NCBI RefSeq assembly: GCF_003570885.1
Contig: NZ_QXJC01000006.1
Location: 1 to 64,000 of the forward strand
Direction of reading: 5' to 3'
DNA: 64,000 nt
From: Simplicispira hankyongi
GTDB lineage: Bacteria > Pseudomonadota > Gammaproteobacteria > Burkholderiales > Burkholderiaceae_C
Position numbers and translations under genes: made by a program
The notes under the pieces: model-generated
Seen by the model: only the letters and a program-made list of their open reading frames with translations
The model's database searches: none
What the model was told of the DNA's origin: nothing
Shown: piece by piece, positions 52,697-62,002 of the stretch
Layout: every line of letters starts with the position of its first letter
Position numbering within the stretch: the first letter of the stretch is position 1

Positions 52697-53170
52697 ATGG
52701 GTTTGCTTGATTCGGTCTTGGGTTCGGTGATGAACGCGCAGTCGCAAGGCGAGCGTACGGAAGGTGCCTTGGGCGCGCTGAGCGGTCTGGTGGCTCTGGC
52801 GGCCAACAATCCCCAGGTGGTGCACGCCGTCATGGGCATGCTGGCCGACGATGGCGGGCACGGTGGCCTGGGCGGCCTGGTGGCAAAATTTCAGCAAGCG
52901 GGGCTGGGCGATGTGGTGGCCTCGTGGTTGGGCACGGGCGCCAACCAGCCCGTGACGGGCGACCAAGTCACGCAGGCACTGGGGCCCGATGCCGTATCGC
53001 AACTCGGTGCCCGGATGGGGCTGAACCCTGGCGAAGCGGCTTCCAGCCTGGCGCAGGTGCTGCCCGGCCTGGTTGACCATCTCACGCCCCAGGGCCAGGC
53101 CCCTGCAGGCGGCCTGGGCAATGCCAGTGATTTGATGGGAATGTTGGGTGGTTTGCTTCAAAGAGCATAG
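52697..53170 (+). CDS. YidB family (DUF937) protein
   Basis: The 157-residue protein belongs to the YidB/DUF937 family. It has the usual MGLLDSVLGSVMN start, a Gly-rich middle (GGHGGLGGLVAKFQQAGLGDVVASWLGTGAN), and a final region VTGDQVTQALGPDAVSQLGARMGLNPGEAASSLAQVLPGLVDHLTPQG. Family function is unknown. A strong AAGGAG ribosome site precedes the ATG at 52697. Its TAG stop lies at the first bases of a dispersed repeat copy. Single gene, plus strand. Confidence 0.88.
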   Translation: MGLLDSVLGSVMNAQSQGERTEGALGALSGLVALAANNPQVVHAVMGMLADDGGHGGLGGLVAKFQQAGLGDVVASWLGTGANQPVTGDQVTQALGPDAVSQLGARMGLNPGEAASSLAQVLPGLVDHLTPQGQAPAGGLGNASDLMGMLGGLLQRA

Positions 53171-53210
53171 CTGTTGGCGCTTACCACATAAGCGCTAGAG
53201 CCGAATTTCG
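53167..53210 (+). repeat. Dispersed hairpin repeat, copy 8 (contains the yidB stop)
   Basis: ATAGCTGTTGGCGCTTACCACATAAGCGCTAGAGCC begins with the bases that form the yidB stop codon TAG. The stem is GGCGCTTA/TAAGCGCT. It follows the orientation of yidB. Confidence 0.8.
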
Positions 53211-53248
53211 CCGCAAAATATTTGCCTGGAGCGGCTTTGAACAGGCTC

Positions 53249-54100
53249 TTAGCGGCAGTGCACATCCAGCCATTGGCGCAGTACGGCAAATACCGGCGCT
53301 GCATCGCGCTCATTGAACAGCTCGTGGTACAGCCCCGCAAAGCATTGCGACTGCACCACGGCCACTGGCGCTGCAGCCACAAAGGCGGCGCTGCCTGCAG
53401 GCCGCACCAGGCGGTCGGCGCCGGCCCAGAGCAGCAGGGTGGGCACGCTCCAGTGCGGCGCGCGTGCCAGCGTCGCTGGGCCAGCTTCGGCAATGAAGCG
53501 GCCCAGGCGCGCGCTGATGCGGTCGTGGCACAGCGGGTCGGCCTGGTAGGCGGCCACCACGGCAGGGTCGTGCGACAGCGCCTGCACATCAAGCCCGTTG
53601 CCCACGCGCAAATTCGGCGCCAGGCGCGGCAGGGTTGCCAACAGCAGCTTTTGAAACCCCGACAGCCCCGTATCGAGCGCCGGGGAAGAGAGCACCAGCG
53701 CGTCCACGGATCGCAGGTGCAGCGAGACAAAGCGTGCCGCCACCAGGCCGCCCAGGCTGTGGCCGAGCAGCACCAGCGGCTCGCCCGGTGCCATGCGCTT
53801 GCGCGTCGCGTCCACCAAATCGGCCAGATCGTCGAGCAGGCGGCTGTCGTGGTTCAGCCCGCCGCGCGGGCCGCTCGAGCGGCCATGGCCGTACTGGTCG
53901 TAGGCGCGTACGGCAAAGCCCCAGGCATTGAGGTGTTGCGCGACATGGCCGTAGCGGCCGGCGTGCTCACCAAGGCCGTGCACCAGCAGCACGGTGCCGC
54001 GGCGCGGGCTGCCTTCGGGCAGCGGCCAGTCGTAGAGCGCGAGGTTTTCGCCGTCGCTGGCGGTGAAGGGAAGCATCGTGGCGGCGGGAAAGTCGAACAT
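53249..54100 (-). CDS. Alpha/beta hydrolase, monoacylglycerol lipase-like
   Basis: The 283-residue protein has an alpha/beta-hydrolase fold of the serine aminopeptidase S33/lysophospholipase group. The oxyanion region is LLVHGLGEHAGRYGHVAQHL, the nucleophile elbow GHSLGG (Ser near residue 115), then VLSSPALD, with a catalytic Asp in LLWAGADRLV and His in YHELFNE near the end. It would cleave lipid or small ester substrates in the cytoplasm. The ATG at 54100 is the first sensible start; upstream sequence shows no family similarity. The 88-base gap to the next gene holds nothing notable. Confidence 0.88.
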   Translation of the reverse strand: MFDFPAATMLPFTASDGENLALYDWPLPEGSPRRGTVLLVHGLGEHAGRYGHVAQHLNAWGFAVRAYDQYGHGRSSGPRGGLNHDSRLLDDLADLVDATRKRMAPGEPLVLLGHSLGGLVAARFVSLHLRSVDALVLSSPALDTGLSGFQKLLLATLPRLAPNLRVGNGLDVQALSHDPAVVAAYQADPLCHDRISARLGRFIAEAGPATLARAPHWSVPTLLLWAGADRLVRPAGSAAFVAAAPVAVVQSQCFAGLYHELFNERDAAPVFAVLRQWLDVHCR

Positions 54101-54188
54101 GGGGGTCTTGCAAGCAGCGCAGGCTGGTCGTGTCGGCGACAGGGTTTCCGCATGATAGGGGTTCTCGCCAATGCTGGCGCAGGCCCAA

Positions 54189-55649
54189 TCAGGGCATGGC
54201 GGCGATGACCTGCGCCACTGCAGCGGTGAGCCGCTTGGCGTAGGGCACATGCAGGAATTCGTTTGGGCCGTGCGCATTGCTGCGCGGCCCGAGTACGCCG
54301 CAGACCATCATCTGCGCCTTGGGGAAGCCTTTGCTCAGCATGCCCATCAGCGGAATCGTGCCGCCCTGGCCGATGTGGCCGCACGGTGCGCCGAAATGTG
54401 CCTGGCTGGCAGCGTTGAGCGCGTCTTCGAACCAGGGAGAGGTCTCGGGTGCGTTCCAGCCATTGGCGCCGCTGGCGCCCTGCCAGGTCACTTTGGCCTG
54501 GTAGGGGGCGTTGTCTTCCAGCAGGGCTTTCATGTCCTGCACGCACTGCGCGGCATCCACCAGCGGGGGCAGACGCAGGCTGAGCTTGAAGGCCGTGTAG
54601 GGGCGCAGCACGTTGCCGGCGTCCTGCAAGGCGGGAAAGCCCTCGGCGCCGGTGACGCTCAGCGTGGGCTCCCAGGTGCGCTTGAGCAGGGCCTGCACCG
54701 GGTCCTGCGTGGTCGGCAGGGCAAAGGCGGTGCTGCCGCCGCAGTCGTAGTGCGCCCAGGGAAAGCGCTGCGTGATCTCCTGGCCCAGAATGGCCGCCGT
54801 GGCGCGTGCCTGCGCCAGGCGCTCTGCGGGAACTTCGCAGTGAAAGCTCGCCGGCAGCAGCCGGCCGGTGGCGCTGTCTTCCAGCCGGTCAAGCACCTGG
54901 CGCATGACGCGAAACGAGGAGGGCACCAGACCCGAAGCGTCGCCCGAGTGCACGCCTTCGGTGAGGATCTCGACCTTGAGCGTGCCGGCCACCATGCCGC
55001 GCAGGCTGGTGGTGAGCCAGAGCTGGTCGTAATTGCCCGCGCCGGAGTCGAGGCAGACCACCAGGGCGATGTCGCCAAGACGGGTTTTGAGGGCGTCGAT
55101 GGTGGGCAGCAGGTCGCGCGAGCCGCTTTCTTCGCTGGTTTCTATCAAACCGACAATACGCGGGTGCGGCACACCCTGGCGTTTGAGCTCCTGCACAGCC
55201 GCAATGCTGGCGTACACCGCGTAGCCGTCGTCTGCGCCGCCGCGCCCGTAGAGCTTGCCGTCCTCGTACTTGGGCGTCCAGGGGCCGAGGTCTGCACGCC
55301 AGCCGGAAAATTCGGGCTGCTTGTCCAGGTGGCCGTACATCAGCACGCTCTGGCCGGATGGCGCTTGCGTCGCCGCTACTTCAAAGAACAGCACCGGGGT
55401 ACGCCCGGGCAGGCGCACGATTTCAAGCGCGAGTCCGTCGATTTTTTGCGCCAGCACCCAATCGGCGGCATTGCGGACCACGGCATCGAGTAGGCCCTGC
55501 TGCTCCCAGTCGGGCGCGAACATGGGCGACTTGGCGGGAATGCGGATGTAGTCGGTGAGCTGGGGCAGGATGTGTTCGTCCCAGACCTGGCTGATGCGTT
55601 CCAGGGCCTGGGCGGGTTGCAGCTGGGCGGGGGCAATGCGGGCGTTCAT
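54189..55649 (-). CDS. M20 family metallopeptidase
   Basis: A 486-residue dizinc peptidase of the M20 family. Zinc ligands and catalytic residues are visible in order: SVLMYGHLDKQPEF (His, Asp), LYGRGGADDGYAVYA (Asp), LIETSEESGSRDL (Glu-Glu), VVCLDSGAGNYDQLW (Asp), and GHIGQGGTIPLMGML near the end (His). A dimerisation domain is inserted in the middle. The group includes carnosine-like dipeptidases and acylases. The ATG at 55649 has GGAGTCC upstream. It is a single gene; physiological substrate unknown. Confidence 0.88.
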   Translation of the reverse strand: MNARIAPAQLQPAQALERISQVWDEHILPQLTDYIRIPAKSPMFAPDWEQQGLLDAVVRNAADWVLAQKIDGLALEIVRLPGRTPVLFFEVAATQAPSGQSVLMYGHLDKQPEFSGWRADLGPWTPKYEDGKLYGRGGADDGYAVYASIAAVQELKRQGVPHPRIVGLIETSEESGSRDLLPTIDALKTRLGDIALVVCLDSGAGNYDQLWLTTSLRGMVAGTLKVEILTEGVHSGDASGLVPSSFRVMRQVLDRLEDSATGRLLPASFHCEVPAERLAQARATAAILGQEITQRFPWAHYDCGGSTAFALPTTQDPVQALLKRTWEPTLSVTGAEGFPALQDAGNVLRPYTAFKLSLRLPPLVDAAQCVQDMKALLEDNAPYQAKVTWQGASGANGWNAPETSPWFEDALNAASQAHFGAPCGHIGQGGTIPLMGMLSKGFPKAQMMVCGVLGPRSNAHGPNEFLHVPYAKRLTAAVAQVIAAMP

Positions 55650-55730
55650 GGCGGACTCCTTCGGGGCGAGACAAGTCGCCCATTGCACCACAGGCGGGGC
55701 TCGCACGCTGCCGCGCGGCGTGCCGGCGTG

Positions 55731-56933
55731 CTATTGCAAGGTAGCGGGGAAGGTTTCCGGGTGGGGGCTGGCCGTGCCTGCGCGCGGCAGGACTGGGGTC
55801 GTTTCGACCCGGTTGCGTCCGGCATCTTTGGCGCGGTAGAGCGCGCGGTCGGCTGCGTGAATCAGCAAATCCCAGCTGTCGCCCGGCTCCAGGCGGCCGC
55901 CGAACACGCCAATGCTGATGGTCACGGTGATTCGCTGGCCGGAGTACGACGTGGCATGCGCCGCGGCGGCGTTGCAAAGGTCTTGGGCCAGGCGCTGGAC
56001 GCCGGCCAGCGAGGTGTCGGGGAGCACCACGAGGAACTCTTCACCGCCGTAGCGGCCGACGATATCCTGCGTGCGGATGCGTTGGCGAATCAGGCTCACA
56101 AGGCTGCGCAACACGGCGTCGCCTGCCAGATGGCCATGAATATCGTTGACGCGCTTGAAATGGTCGATATCGATCATCATCAGGGCCAAGGGCTCGCGCG
56201 TGCGGATGGCGCGGCCGATATCACGGTCCAGGGCTTCTATGATGGCGCGGCGATTGGCGGCCCCTGTCAGGGGGTCGGCCGCCGCCAGAAGGCGATTGGC
56301 CTCATCGGCGCGCTCTTTTGTCATGAAGATAAAACCGAGCGATGTCACCAGCAGCACGATAAAGGTGCCAAAAAAAGTGAGTGTCTGGAGGGCTCCGGTT
56401 TGCAGCAGGCGATCCGCTCCCTGAGCGCCTGCACCGGCCGCGCGCAGTGCCATGAGCAGGGCTTCCACCGCCATCCCCGCCGTGACCAGGCGCGCGCCGC
56501 GGCCTACCGTTTCGTTCCGGCGCCGGTAGAGCGCCACTGCCACGGCACCGGCCTGCGCTGCGTACAGGGTGCCGCTCAAGATCACACGGGCGCTGTAGTT
56601 CTCCAGCAGCAAGGAAAGGCCCACGAGCAGCAGTGCAGGCGGTGCCATCAGTGCCAGCCAGCGGTGGTGCGCTCCGTAAAAGCGCCCCACCGCCGCAAGC
56701 AGCAGCGCCAAGGCCAGCGAGGTCAGCGCATTGCCCGCCAGGATCGACAGAGTCTGGTCCATTTGGCCGCGCAATGCGAGAAACAGATACCCCGCCGCAT
56801 GGACGGCCAGGCCCCCGGCCCATAGCTGCAGCCCTTCGCGCCGCATGCCCCACCCCACCACCACCATCACCGCCGCCATGGTCAGCGAGGCCAGCAGGAT
56901 GGTGGCCATCAAGGTCGGAACATCTGCGTACAT
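55731..56933 (-). CDS. Membrane diguanylate cyclase (GGDEF), second copy
   Basis: The 400-residue protein has six to seven N-terminal membrane helices (residues about 5-200) with no large periplasmic domain, then a GGDEF domain. DPLTGAANRRAI opens the domain, DIDHFKRVNDIHGHLAGD follows, and the active motif is GGEEF with RTQD five residues before it, giving an RxxD feedback site. A Pro/Thr tail ends the protein. It makes cyclic di-GMP; the helical sensor may detect a membrane or small-molecule signal. A large palindrome lies just upstream, toward the chemoreceptor gene. Confidence 0.9.
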   Translation of the reverse strand: MYADVPTLMATILLASLTMAAVMVVVGWGMRREGLQLWAGGLAVHAAGYLFLALRGQMDQTLSILAGNALTSLALALLLAAVGRFYGAHHRWLALMAPPALLLVGLSLLLENYSARVILSGTLYAAQAGAVAVALYRRRNETVGRGARLVTAGMAVEALLMALRAAGAGAQGADRLLQTGALQTLTFFGTFIVLLVTSLGFIFMTKERADEANRLLAAADPLTGAANRRAIIEALDRDIGRAIRTREPLALMMIDIDHFKRVNDIHGHLAGDAVLRSLVSLIRQRIRTQDIVGRYGGEEFLVVLPDTSLAGVQRLAQDLCNAAAAHATSYSGQRITVTISIGVFGGRLEPGDSWDLLIHAADRALYRAKDAGRNRVETTPVLPRAGTASPHPETFPATLQ

Positions 56934-56961
56934 GAAGGAGAAAGGTGTGTCGGTCCAGGGC

Positions 56962-57134
56962 CTTAAGGACGTCTTGCATAACTCCTCGCGGCGTGCGATA
57001 GCACGGACTCGGGCGGTCTGCGTCGCTCCGTTTCACAGCCAATAGCCCCGGCTATGGGCTGTGAAACACGCCTGGCACCCCATCCCGATCCGCACTACAC
57101 CCTCCCGCGTAGAGCGATGCAGAACATCCTTAAG
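56962..57134. repeat. 173-base imperfect palindrome with central hairpin
   Basis: Both ends read CTTAAGGA-YGT-YYTGCAT inward, and the two arms of about 85 bases remain alignable to a common centre near 57048. There, TTTCACAGCC/GGGCTGTGAAA and ATAGCC/GGCTAT form a strong hairpin. The element lies between the diguanylate cyclase and the chemoreceptor genes. It has no T-run and no transposase. A MITE-like insertion or a structured RNA gene are the options. Confidence 0.7.
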
Positions 57135-57165
57135 TATGGGGGACAAATTGCAAGGACGTGGGGGC

Positions 57166-59175
57166 TCAGGCGGCGGTGTGTTCGGCCCCATGCGGGGCCA
57201 ACAGCACGGGGTGCTGCGCAGGAGCCCCGAGGGCGCGGCCATCCCCTGGCGCATCACCCAGCTTGAACACCTCTATGGCGCCTGCCAGGCGCTCTGCCTG
57301 GTCGCGCAGGCTTTGTGCAGCGGCAGCCGATTGCTCCACCAGCGCGGCGTTCTGCTGTGTCATCTGGTCGAGCTGGTTGACGGCCTGGTTGACCTGGCCA
57401 ATGCCGTCGGACTGTTCAGACGCGGCCGCCGTGATTTCGCTGATGATGTCGCCCACGCGCTGCACCGAGCCAACGATCTCGTCCATGGTGGTACCGGCGT
57501 TTTGCACCAGGCGCGCGCCCGATTCGACCTTGTCGACCGATGCGCCAATGAGCGCCTTGATTTCGCGCGCTGCTTCGGCCGAGCGGCCTGCGAGGCTGCG
57601 CACCTCGCTTGCCACCACCGCAAAGCCCCGGCCCTGCTCGCCGGCGCGTGCCGCCTCGACGGCAGCGTTGAGCGCCAGAATGTTGGTCTGGAAGGCAATG
57701 CCGTCGATCACGCTGATGATGTCGGCGATGCGGCGCGAGCTTTGGTTGATCTCTCCCATGGTGGTCACCACCTCGCCGACCACCTGGCCGCCGCGCGCCG
57801 CCACTTCCGCCGCAGAGCCCGCCAACTGGTTGGCCTGGTGCGCCGCGTCGGCCGATTGGCGCACCGTGGCCGTGAGCTGTTCCATGCTTTGCGCGGTGGT
57901 CTGCAGGCTGCTGGCGGTCTGTTCGGTGCGTGCCGACAAGTCCTGGTTGCCGCTGGCAATCTCGGCGCTGGCGGTGGTGATGTTGTCAACGGCGGTGCGC
58001 ACTTCCTGCAGCATTTGCAGATAGTGCAGGCGCATGCCATCGACCTCTTGCACCAGTGCGCCGATTTCATCGCGCTGATTGGTGTGGAAGGCTTGCGTCA
58101 AGTCGCCCTGGGCCACCAGCGTGACCGCCTGGGTCAGCTGGCGCAGGGGCCGGCTGACACCGCGGCGCAGCATGGCGAACAGCCCGGCGCCCAGGAGCGC
58201 GACAGCAACGGCAATGAGACTCCAGACGGCGACCAGCACCGGGCGCTGGCTCGCCATGGCTTCGGCGTCCGGCACTTCGGCGACCACCCACAGGCCATCG
58301 GGGCCGGTTTTGCGCAGCAGCGCCCAGGGATCTTTGTCGTCGTTCCCCAGCAGACTGGCGGCGTGGCGGACATAACCGTCCGGCGCGGCGGCGAGCGCTT
58401 CAAGCAGTGGGCCGGCCTGTGGGAAGGCTTCCAGCACCCGTTTTCCGCGTGCCGTGGGATGGGCGACAAACACCGCATCGCTGGGCTTGTCACGCGGGTC
58501 GATCACGTAGGTGCCGCCATGCGCGAAGAACTGCGTCTGGGCGACCTGCTTTTGCTGCATTTGTTCCATCACGCCGATGTCGTTGCCGATGAAGAGCAAG
58601 GCAATCGTCTTTTTGCCCGCGTCCTGCATCGGCAGGTAGTAGCCCATGTAGGGCTTGCCGGCCACCACGGTGCGCCCTGTCCAGGCCTTGCCCGCCAGGG
58701 CGGCCGTGAGGGCCGGGCCGGCCAGCGGGCTTGCCGTTTCCCGCGTGCCCTGTGCATCCTTGACCGAGCTGGTGATGCTCGTGAACCCATTGCCCTTGCG
58801 CACGTACACCCTGGCAACGCCGCCGGTTTCGTTGGCAAAGCGATCCACCGAGCCGTGGTCGTCGTTGACGAGGGCGCCATAGCTGCGCAGCTCGCCGGTG
58901 GCTTCGTCCAGTGCCATGTTGGCGTCGAAGTAGCGCTGGAAGCCCTTCATGGTGCGCTGCACCAGTTCGCGGTTGGTGGCGTCGGCGGCGTTCAGCGCAT
59001 TGGCCACGCTTTGCGTCGTGTCGGCCACGCTTTGCACCACCTGGGCGCGCGTGCTGCGCTCGGTCAGCACCGAAATGGCCAAGCCGACCAATACCAGCAC
59101 GACAGTCACCAGCGCGATGGCCAGACCTGTCAGACGGCGGGCCACGGAACGGTTGTAGGCAGCAGGGGGTGCCAT
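57166..59175 (-). CDS. Methyl-accepting chemotaxis protein
   Basis: The 669-residue receptor has an N-terminal membrane helix ([23 protein letters not shown]), a periplasmic Cache-type sensor of about 270 residues ([50 protein letters not shown]), and a second helix ([21 protein letters not shown]). A HAMP domain follows, then the signalling domain with the hairpin tip [51 protein letters not shown]. No C-terminal NWETF-like pentapeptide is seen. The ligand is unknown; the Cache domain could bind an organic acid. The ATG at 59175 precedes a standard membrane helix. Confidence 0.92.
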   Translation of the reverse strand: MAPPAAYNRSVARRLTGLAIALVTVVLVLVGLAISVLTERSTRAQVVQSVADTTQSVANALNAADATNRELVQRTMKGFQRYFDANMALDEATGELRSYGALVNDDHGSVDRFANETGGVARVYVRKGNGFTSITSSVKDAQGTRETASPLAGPALTAALAGKAWTGRTVVAGKPYMGYYLPMQDAGKKTIALLFIGNDIGVMEQMQQKQVAQTQFFAHGGTYVIDPRDKPSDAVFVAHPTARGKRVLEAFPQAGPLLEALAAAPDGYVRHAASLLGNDDKDPWALLRKTGPDGLWVVAEVPDAEAMASQRPVLVAVWSLIAVAVALLGAGLFAMLRRGVSRPLRQLTQAVTLVAQGDLTQAFHTNQRDEIGALVQEVDGMRLHYLQMLQEVRTAVDNITTASAEIASGNQDLSARTEQTASSLQTTAQSMEQLTATVRQSADAAHQANQLAGSAAEVAARGGQVVGEVVTTMGEINQSSRRIADIISVIDGIAFQTNILALNAAVEAARAGEQGRGFAVVASEVRSLAGRSAEAAREIKALIGASVDKVESGARLVQNAGTTMDEIVGSVQRVGDIISEITAAASEQSDGIGQVNQAVNQLDQMTQQNAALVEQSAAAAQSLRDQAERLAGAIEVFKLGDAPGDGRALGAPAQHPVLLAPHGAEHTAA

Positions 59176-59269
59176 GGGAATCTCCTCGGGAAAAGGAGCA
59201 AGGGCGGCGCCAGCTCCGGGAAAACCCAATGTACGGCACGGCGACCGTTACATTAATTCACGAATTCCC

Positions 59270-59287
59270 TTACGCAGTCTTGCGTAA
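59270..59287. repeat. TTACGCA hairpin upstream of the chemoreceptor gene
   Basis: TTACGCA-GTCT-TGCGTAA, a perfect 7-bp stem with a 4-base loop, lies in the 147-base gap between the alanine racemase stop and the chemoreceptor start. It could be an operator or part of an alr terminator, although no T-run follows. No flagellar-type promoter was recognised in this gap. Confidence 0.45.
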
Positions 59288-59322
59288 CGGCAGCTTTTCT
59301 CAGAGGGTGAAGGGCCGTCTGA

Positions 59323-60429
59323 TCAGCCCTGGTGGACCGGCACGCGCGGCGCCAGTGCGCACATCAACTCGTAGCCCACGGTCCCCGCTGCCTGCGCCAC
59401 TTCGTCGATGGCCAGCACGGCGCCGCCCGATGCGCGGCCCCATAACGTGACTTCGGCGCCAAAGCCCGGTGCCAGGCCGGCGGCGAAGACAGGTTCCAGG
59501 TCTACCGTGACCATGTCCATGCTGACGCGCCCCACCAGCCGCGTGCGCACCCCCTCCACCAGCACCGGTGTGCCGGTGTCGGCGTGGCGCGGGTAGCCGT
59601 CGGCATAGCCGCAGGCGGCGACGCCAATGCGCATGGGCGCTTCGGCCCGAAAGCGCGAGCCGTAGCCGACGCTGTCGCCGGCCTGCAGGTGCTGCAGGCC
59701 AATGAGGCGTGTGGACAGCGTCATGGTGGGGGCCAGTTCCCAGGTGGCGGCACTGTGCTCGGGGAAGTCGGGCGCGCTGCCATAGAGCGCAATGCCGGCG
59801 CGCACCCAGTCGCCGCGCACACGCGCATCGCCTGCGTGGCGCAGGATGGCGGCGCTGTTGCAAACGCTGCGCTCGCCCGGCAGATCTTGCGTGGCGGCGC
59901 AAAACGCCTGCCACTGTTCGGCAATGCCGCGCGGGCCGTCGGCGTCGGAGAAATGCGTCATGTGCGAAATCTCGTCCACCTGCGTCAGCGCATTCAGGCG
60001 CGCCCAGGCGCTGCGGTAGCGCGCTGGCGCGAAGCCCAGCCGGTTCATGCCGGAATTGAGCTTGAGGAAGACGCGCTGCGGTGCCTGTGTCTTGTGCGCC
60101 GCCAGCATGTCGATCTGCTCGTCGCAGTGCACCGCGTGCCAGAGTGAGAGGCGCGAGCACAGTTCCAGGTCGCGCGGCTCGAAGACGCCTTCGAGCAGCA
60201 GGATGGGGCCGCGCCAGCCCAGGTGCCGCACGCGCTCGGCCTCGGCAAGGTCAAGCAGGGCAAAACCGTCGGCGGCGCGCAGCGCCTCAAATACCCGCTC
60301 GATGCCATGGCCATAGGCGTTGGCTTTGACCACGGCCCACACCCGCGCGTCGGGCGCGGCGCGGCGTGCGCGCCCAAGATTGGCGGCGAGGGCGGCGGTG
60401 TGGATGTGGGCGCAAATGGGACGGGGCAT
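59323..60429 (-). CDS. alr: Alanine racemase
   Basis: The 368-residue PLP enzyme interconverts L- and D-alanine for the cell wall. The PLP lysine is in [12 protein letters not shown] near residue 35; further marks are [13 protein letters not shown], the tyrosine/serine stretch [12 protein letters not shown], and [10 protein letters not shown] near residue 300, with the catalytic tyrosine in DSVGYGSRF. The ATG at 60429 (MPRPICAHI) is the usual family start; an ATG at 60462 would add 11 residues. It diverges from lplT across a 160-base gap, a common pairing in betaproteobacteria. Confidence 0.93.
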   Translation of the reverse strand: MPRPICAHIHTAALAANLGRARRAAPDARVWAVVKANAYGHGIERVFEALRAADGFALLDLAEAERVRHLGWRGPILLLEGVFEPRDLELCSRLSLWHAVHCDEQIDMLAAHKTQAPQRVFLKLNSGMNRLGFAPARYRSAWARLNALTQVDEISHMTHFSDADGPRGIAEQWQAFCAATQDLPGERSVCNSAAILRHAGDARVRGDWVRAGIALYGSAPDFPEHSAATWELAPTMTLSTRLIGLQHLQAGDSVGYGSRFRAEAPMRIGVAACGYADGYPRHADTGTPVLVEGVRTRLVGRVSMDMVTVDLEPVFAAGLAPGFGAEVTLWGRASGGAVLAIDEVAQAAGTVGYELMCALAPRVPVHQG

Positions 60430-60593
60430 GGCGGGCAGGCGCGAGGGTCTCGCAAAGGGCATGATTTTGGCACTCCTCCTGCCTCGGGCAGGGTCTTCAT
60501 AACAAAAGGCTGCGTGATATAACCGCCGCTTCTTGCCAGGCGACCCGTTCACACTTGGTCATTCGACTGCCAGATGACCCTTTCAGCCATTCG

Positions 60594-61898
60594 ATGAAGC
60601 GCGGTTTCTACACCATCATGTCGGCGCAGTTTTTCAGCTCGCTGGCCGACAACGCACTTTTCGTCGCCGCGGTGGAATTGCTGCGCGCCGGAGGTTCCCC
60701 AGAGTGGCAGCGTGCGGCCCTGGTGCCGATGTTCGCCCTGTTCTACGTGGTGCTGGCGCCGTTCGTGGGCGCCTTTGCCGATGCACTGCCCAAGGGATGG
60801 GTGATGTTCATCAGCAATGCCATCAAGATCGTCGGCTGCATCATGATGCTGTTCGGCTCGCACCCCCTGGTGGCGTACGCCGTGGTGGGGCTGGGCGCTG
60901 CAGCCTATTCGCCAGCCAAGTACGGCATCCTCACCGAGTTGTTGCCGACCTCGCAACTCGTCAAGGCCAATGGCTGGATCGAGGGGCTCACGATTGCGTC
61001 CATCATTCTGGGTCTTCTGCTGGGCGGTCAGCTGGTCGGGCACAAGCTCTCGGGCCTGCTGCTGCAATTTGATTTGCCGCTGATCGACACCGGCGTGAAC
61101 ACGCCAGCCGAAGCGGCGATTGCGGCCTTGATTGCGGTGTACGCCGTTGCCGCGTGGTTCAACCTGCGCATTCCGCACACCGGTGTTGAAATGCGGCCCT
61201 TGCGCCGCACGGTGCAGTCGGGCGCACTGGCCAGCGCGCTCGCGCTGGTGCCCGACTTCTGGTCGTGCAACGCGCGCCTCTGGCGCGACTGCCTGGGGCA
61301 GATCTCGCTCTCGACCACCACGCTGTTTTGGGGTGCGAGCAGCAATCTCAAGTTGATCGTGCTGGTCTGGGCCGGGGTGGCGCTGGGCTACAGCACCACG
61401 CAGGCCTCGGCGCTGATTGGCGTGGTGGCCGTTGGGACGGCGGCGGGCGCGGTACTGGCCTCGATGCGCATGCGGCTGGAGTGCGCCACCCGCGTGATTC
61501 CCATGGGCATTGCCATGGGCGTTCTGCTGATCGTGATGATCTTCATCCACAGCATCTGGTTGGCCGTGCCTTTTCTGATCGTGCTGGGGGGGCTGGGTGG
61601 CTTTCTGGTGGTGCCCATGAATGCCCTGCTGCAGCACCGGGGCCACAACCTCATGGGCTCGGGGCGCTCGATTGCCGTGCAGAACTTCAACGAGCAGGCG
61701 GCGACGCTGGGAATGGGCGCGTTCTACAGCCTCTCCCTCAAACTTGGGCTGTCGGTGTTTGGTGCGATAGCGGTGTTCGGCCTTGTCGTGGCCGGCGCCA
61801 TGTGGCTGATCCAGCGCTGGCACCAGTACAACTGCCGCCACCATACCGAAGAGCTGGAGCACCTGCTGCAGATTGCGCGCCAGGATACGCACGTTTGA
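60594..61898 (+). CDS. lplT: Lysophospholipid transporter LplT
   Basis: The 434-residue MFS-type flippase moves lysophospholipids across the inner membrane for re-acylation. It starts with the family sequence MKRGFYTIMSAQFFSSLADNALF, continues APFVGAFADALPKG and AAYSPAKYGILTELLP, and includes a C-terminal half with FLVVPMNALLQHRGHNLMGSGRSIAVQNFNEQAATLG. The ATG at 60594 matches this start; an upstream TTG at 60555 is unlikely. It diverges from alr. Downstream is a repeat copy and then the EamA transporter gene. Confidence 0.92.
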   Translation: MKRGFYTIMSAQFFSSLADNALFVAAVELLRAGGSPEWQRAALVPMFALFYVVLAPFVGAFADALPKGWVMFISNAIKIVGCIMMLFGSHPLVAYAVVGLGAAAYSPAKYGILTELLPTSQLVKANGWIEGLTIASIILGLLLGGQLVGHKLSGLLLQFDLPLIDTGVNTPAEAAIAALIAVYAVAAWFNLRIPHTGVEMRPLRRTVQSGALASALALVPDFWSCNARLWRDCLGQISLSTTTLFWGASSNLKLIVLVWAGVALGYSTTQASALIGVVAVGTAAGAVLASMRMRLECATRVIPMGIAMGVLLIVMIFIHSIWLAVPFLIVLGGLGGFLVVPMNALLQHRGHNLMGSGRSIAVQNFNEQAATLGMGAFYSLSLKLGLSVFGAIAVFGLVVAGAMWLIQRWHQYNCRHHTEELEHLLQIARQDTHV

Positions 61899-61937
61899 CG
61901 CGTCCCGACCCTGCGCAGCGCAGGGGGCCAAGAAAAC

Positions 61938-61996
61938 TATAATTTTGATAGCTGTATGCGCTTTACAGATAAGCGCTAGACCCATTTTTATTTCAT
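61938..61996 (+). repeat. Dispersed hairpin repeat, copy 9
   Basis: TATAATTTTGATAGCTGTATGCGCTTTACAGATAAGCGCTAGACCCATTTTTATTT lies between lplT and the EamA gene, in their orientation. The stem is GCGCTT/AAGCGC. Its AT-rich tail ends within 10 bases of the EamA ATG, leaving no clear ribosome site. Confidence 0.8.
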
Positions 61997-62002
61997 ATTT
62001 TG

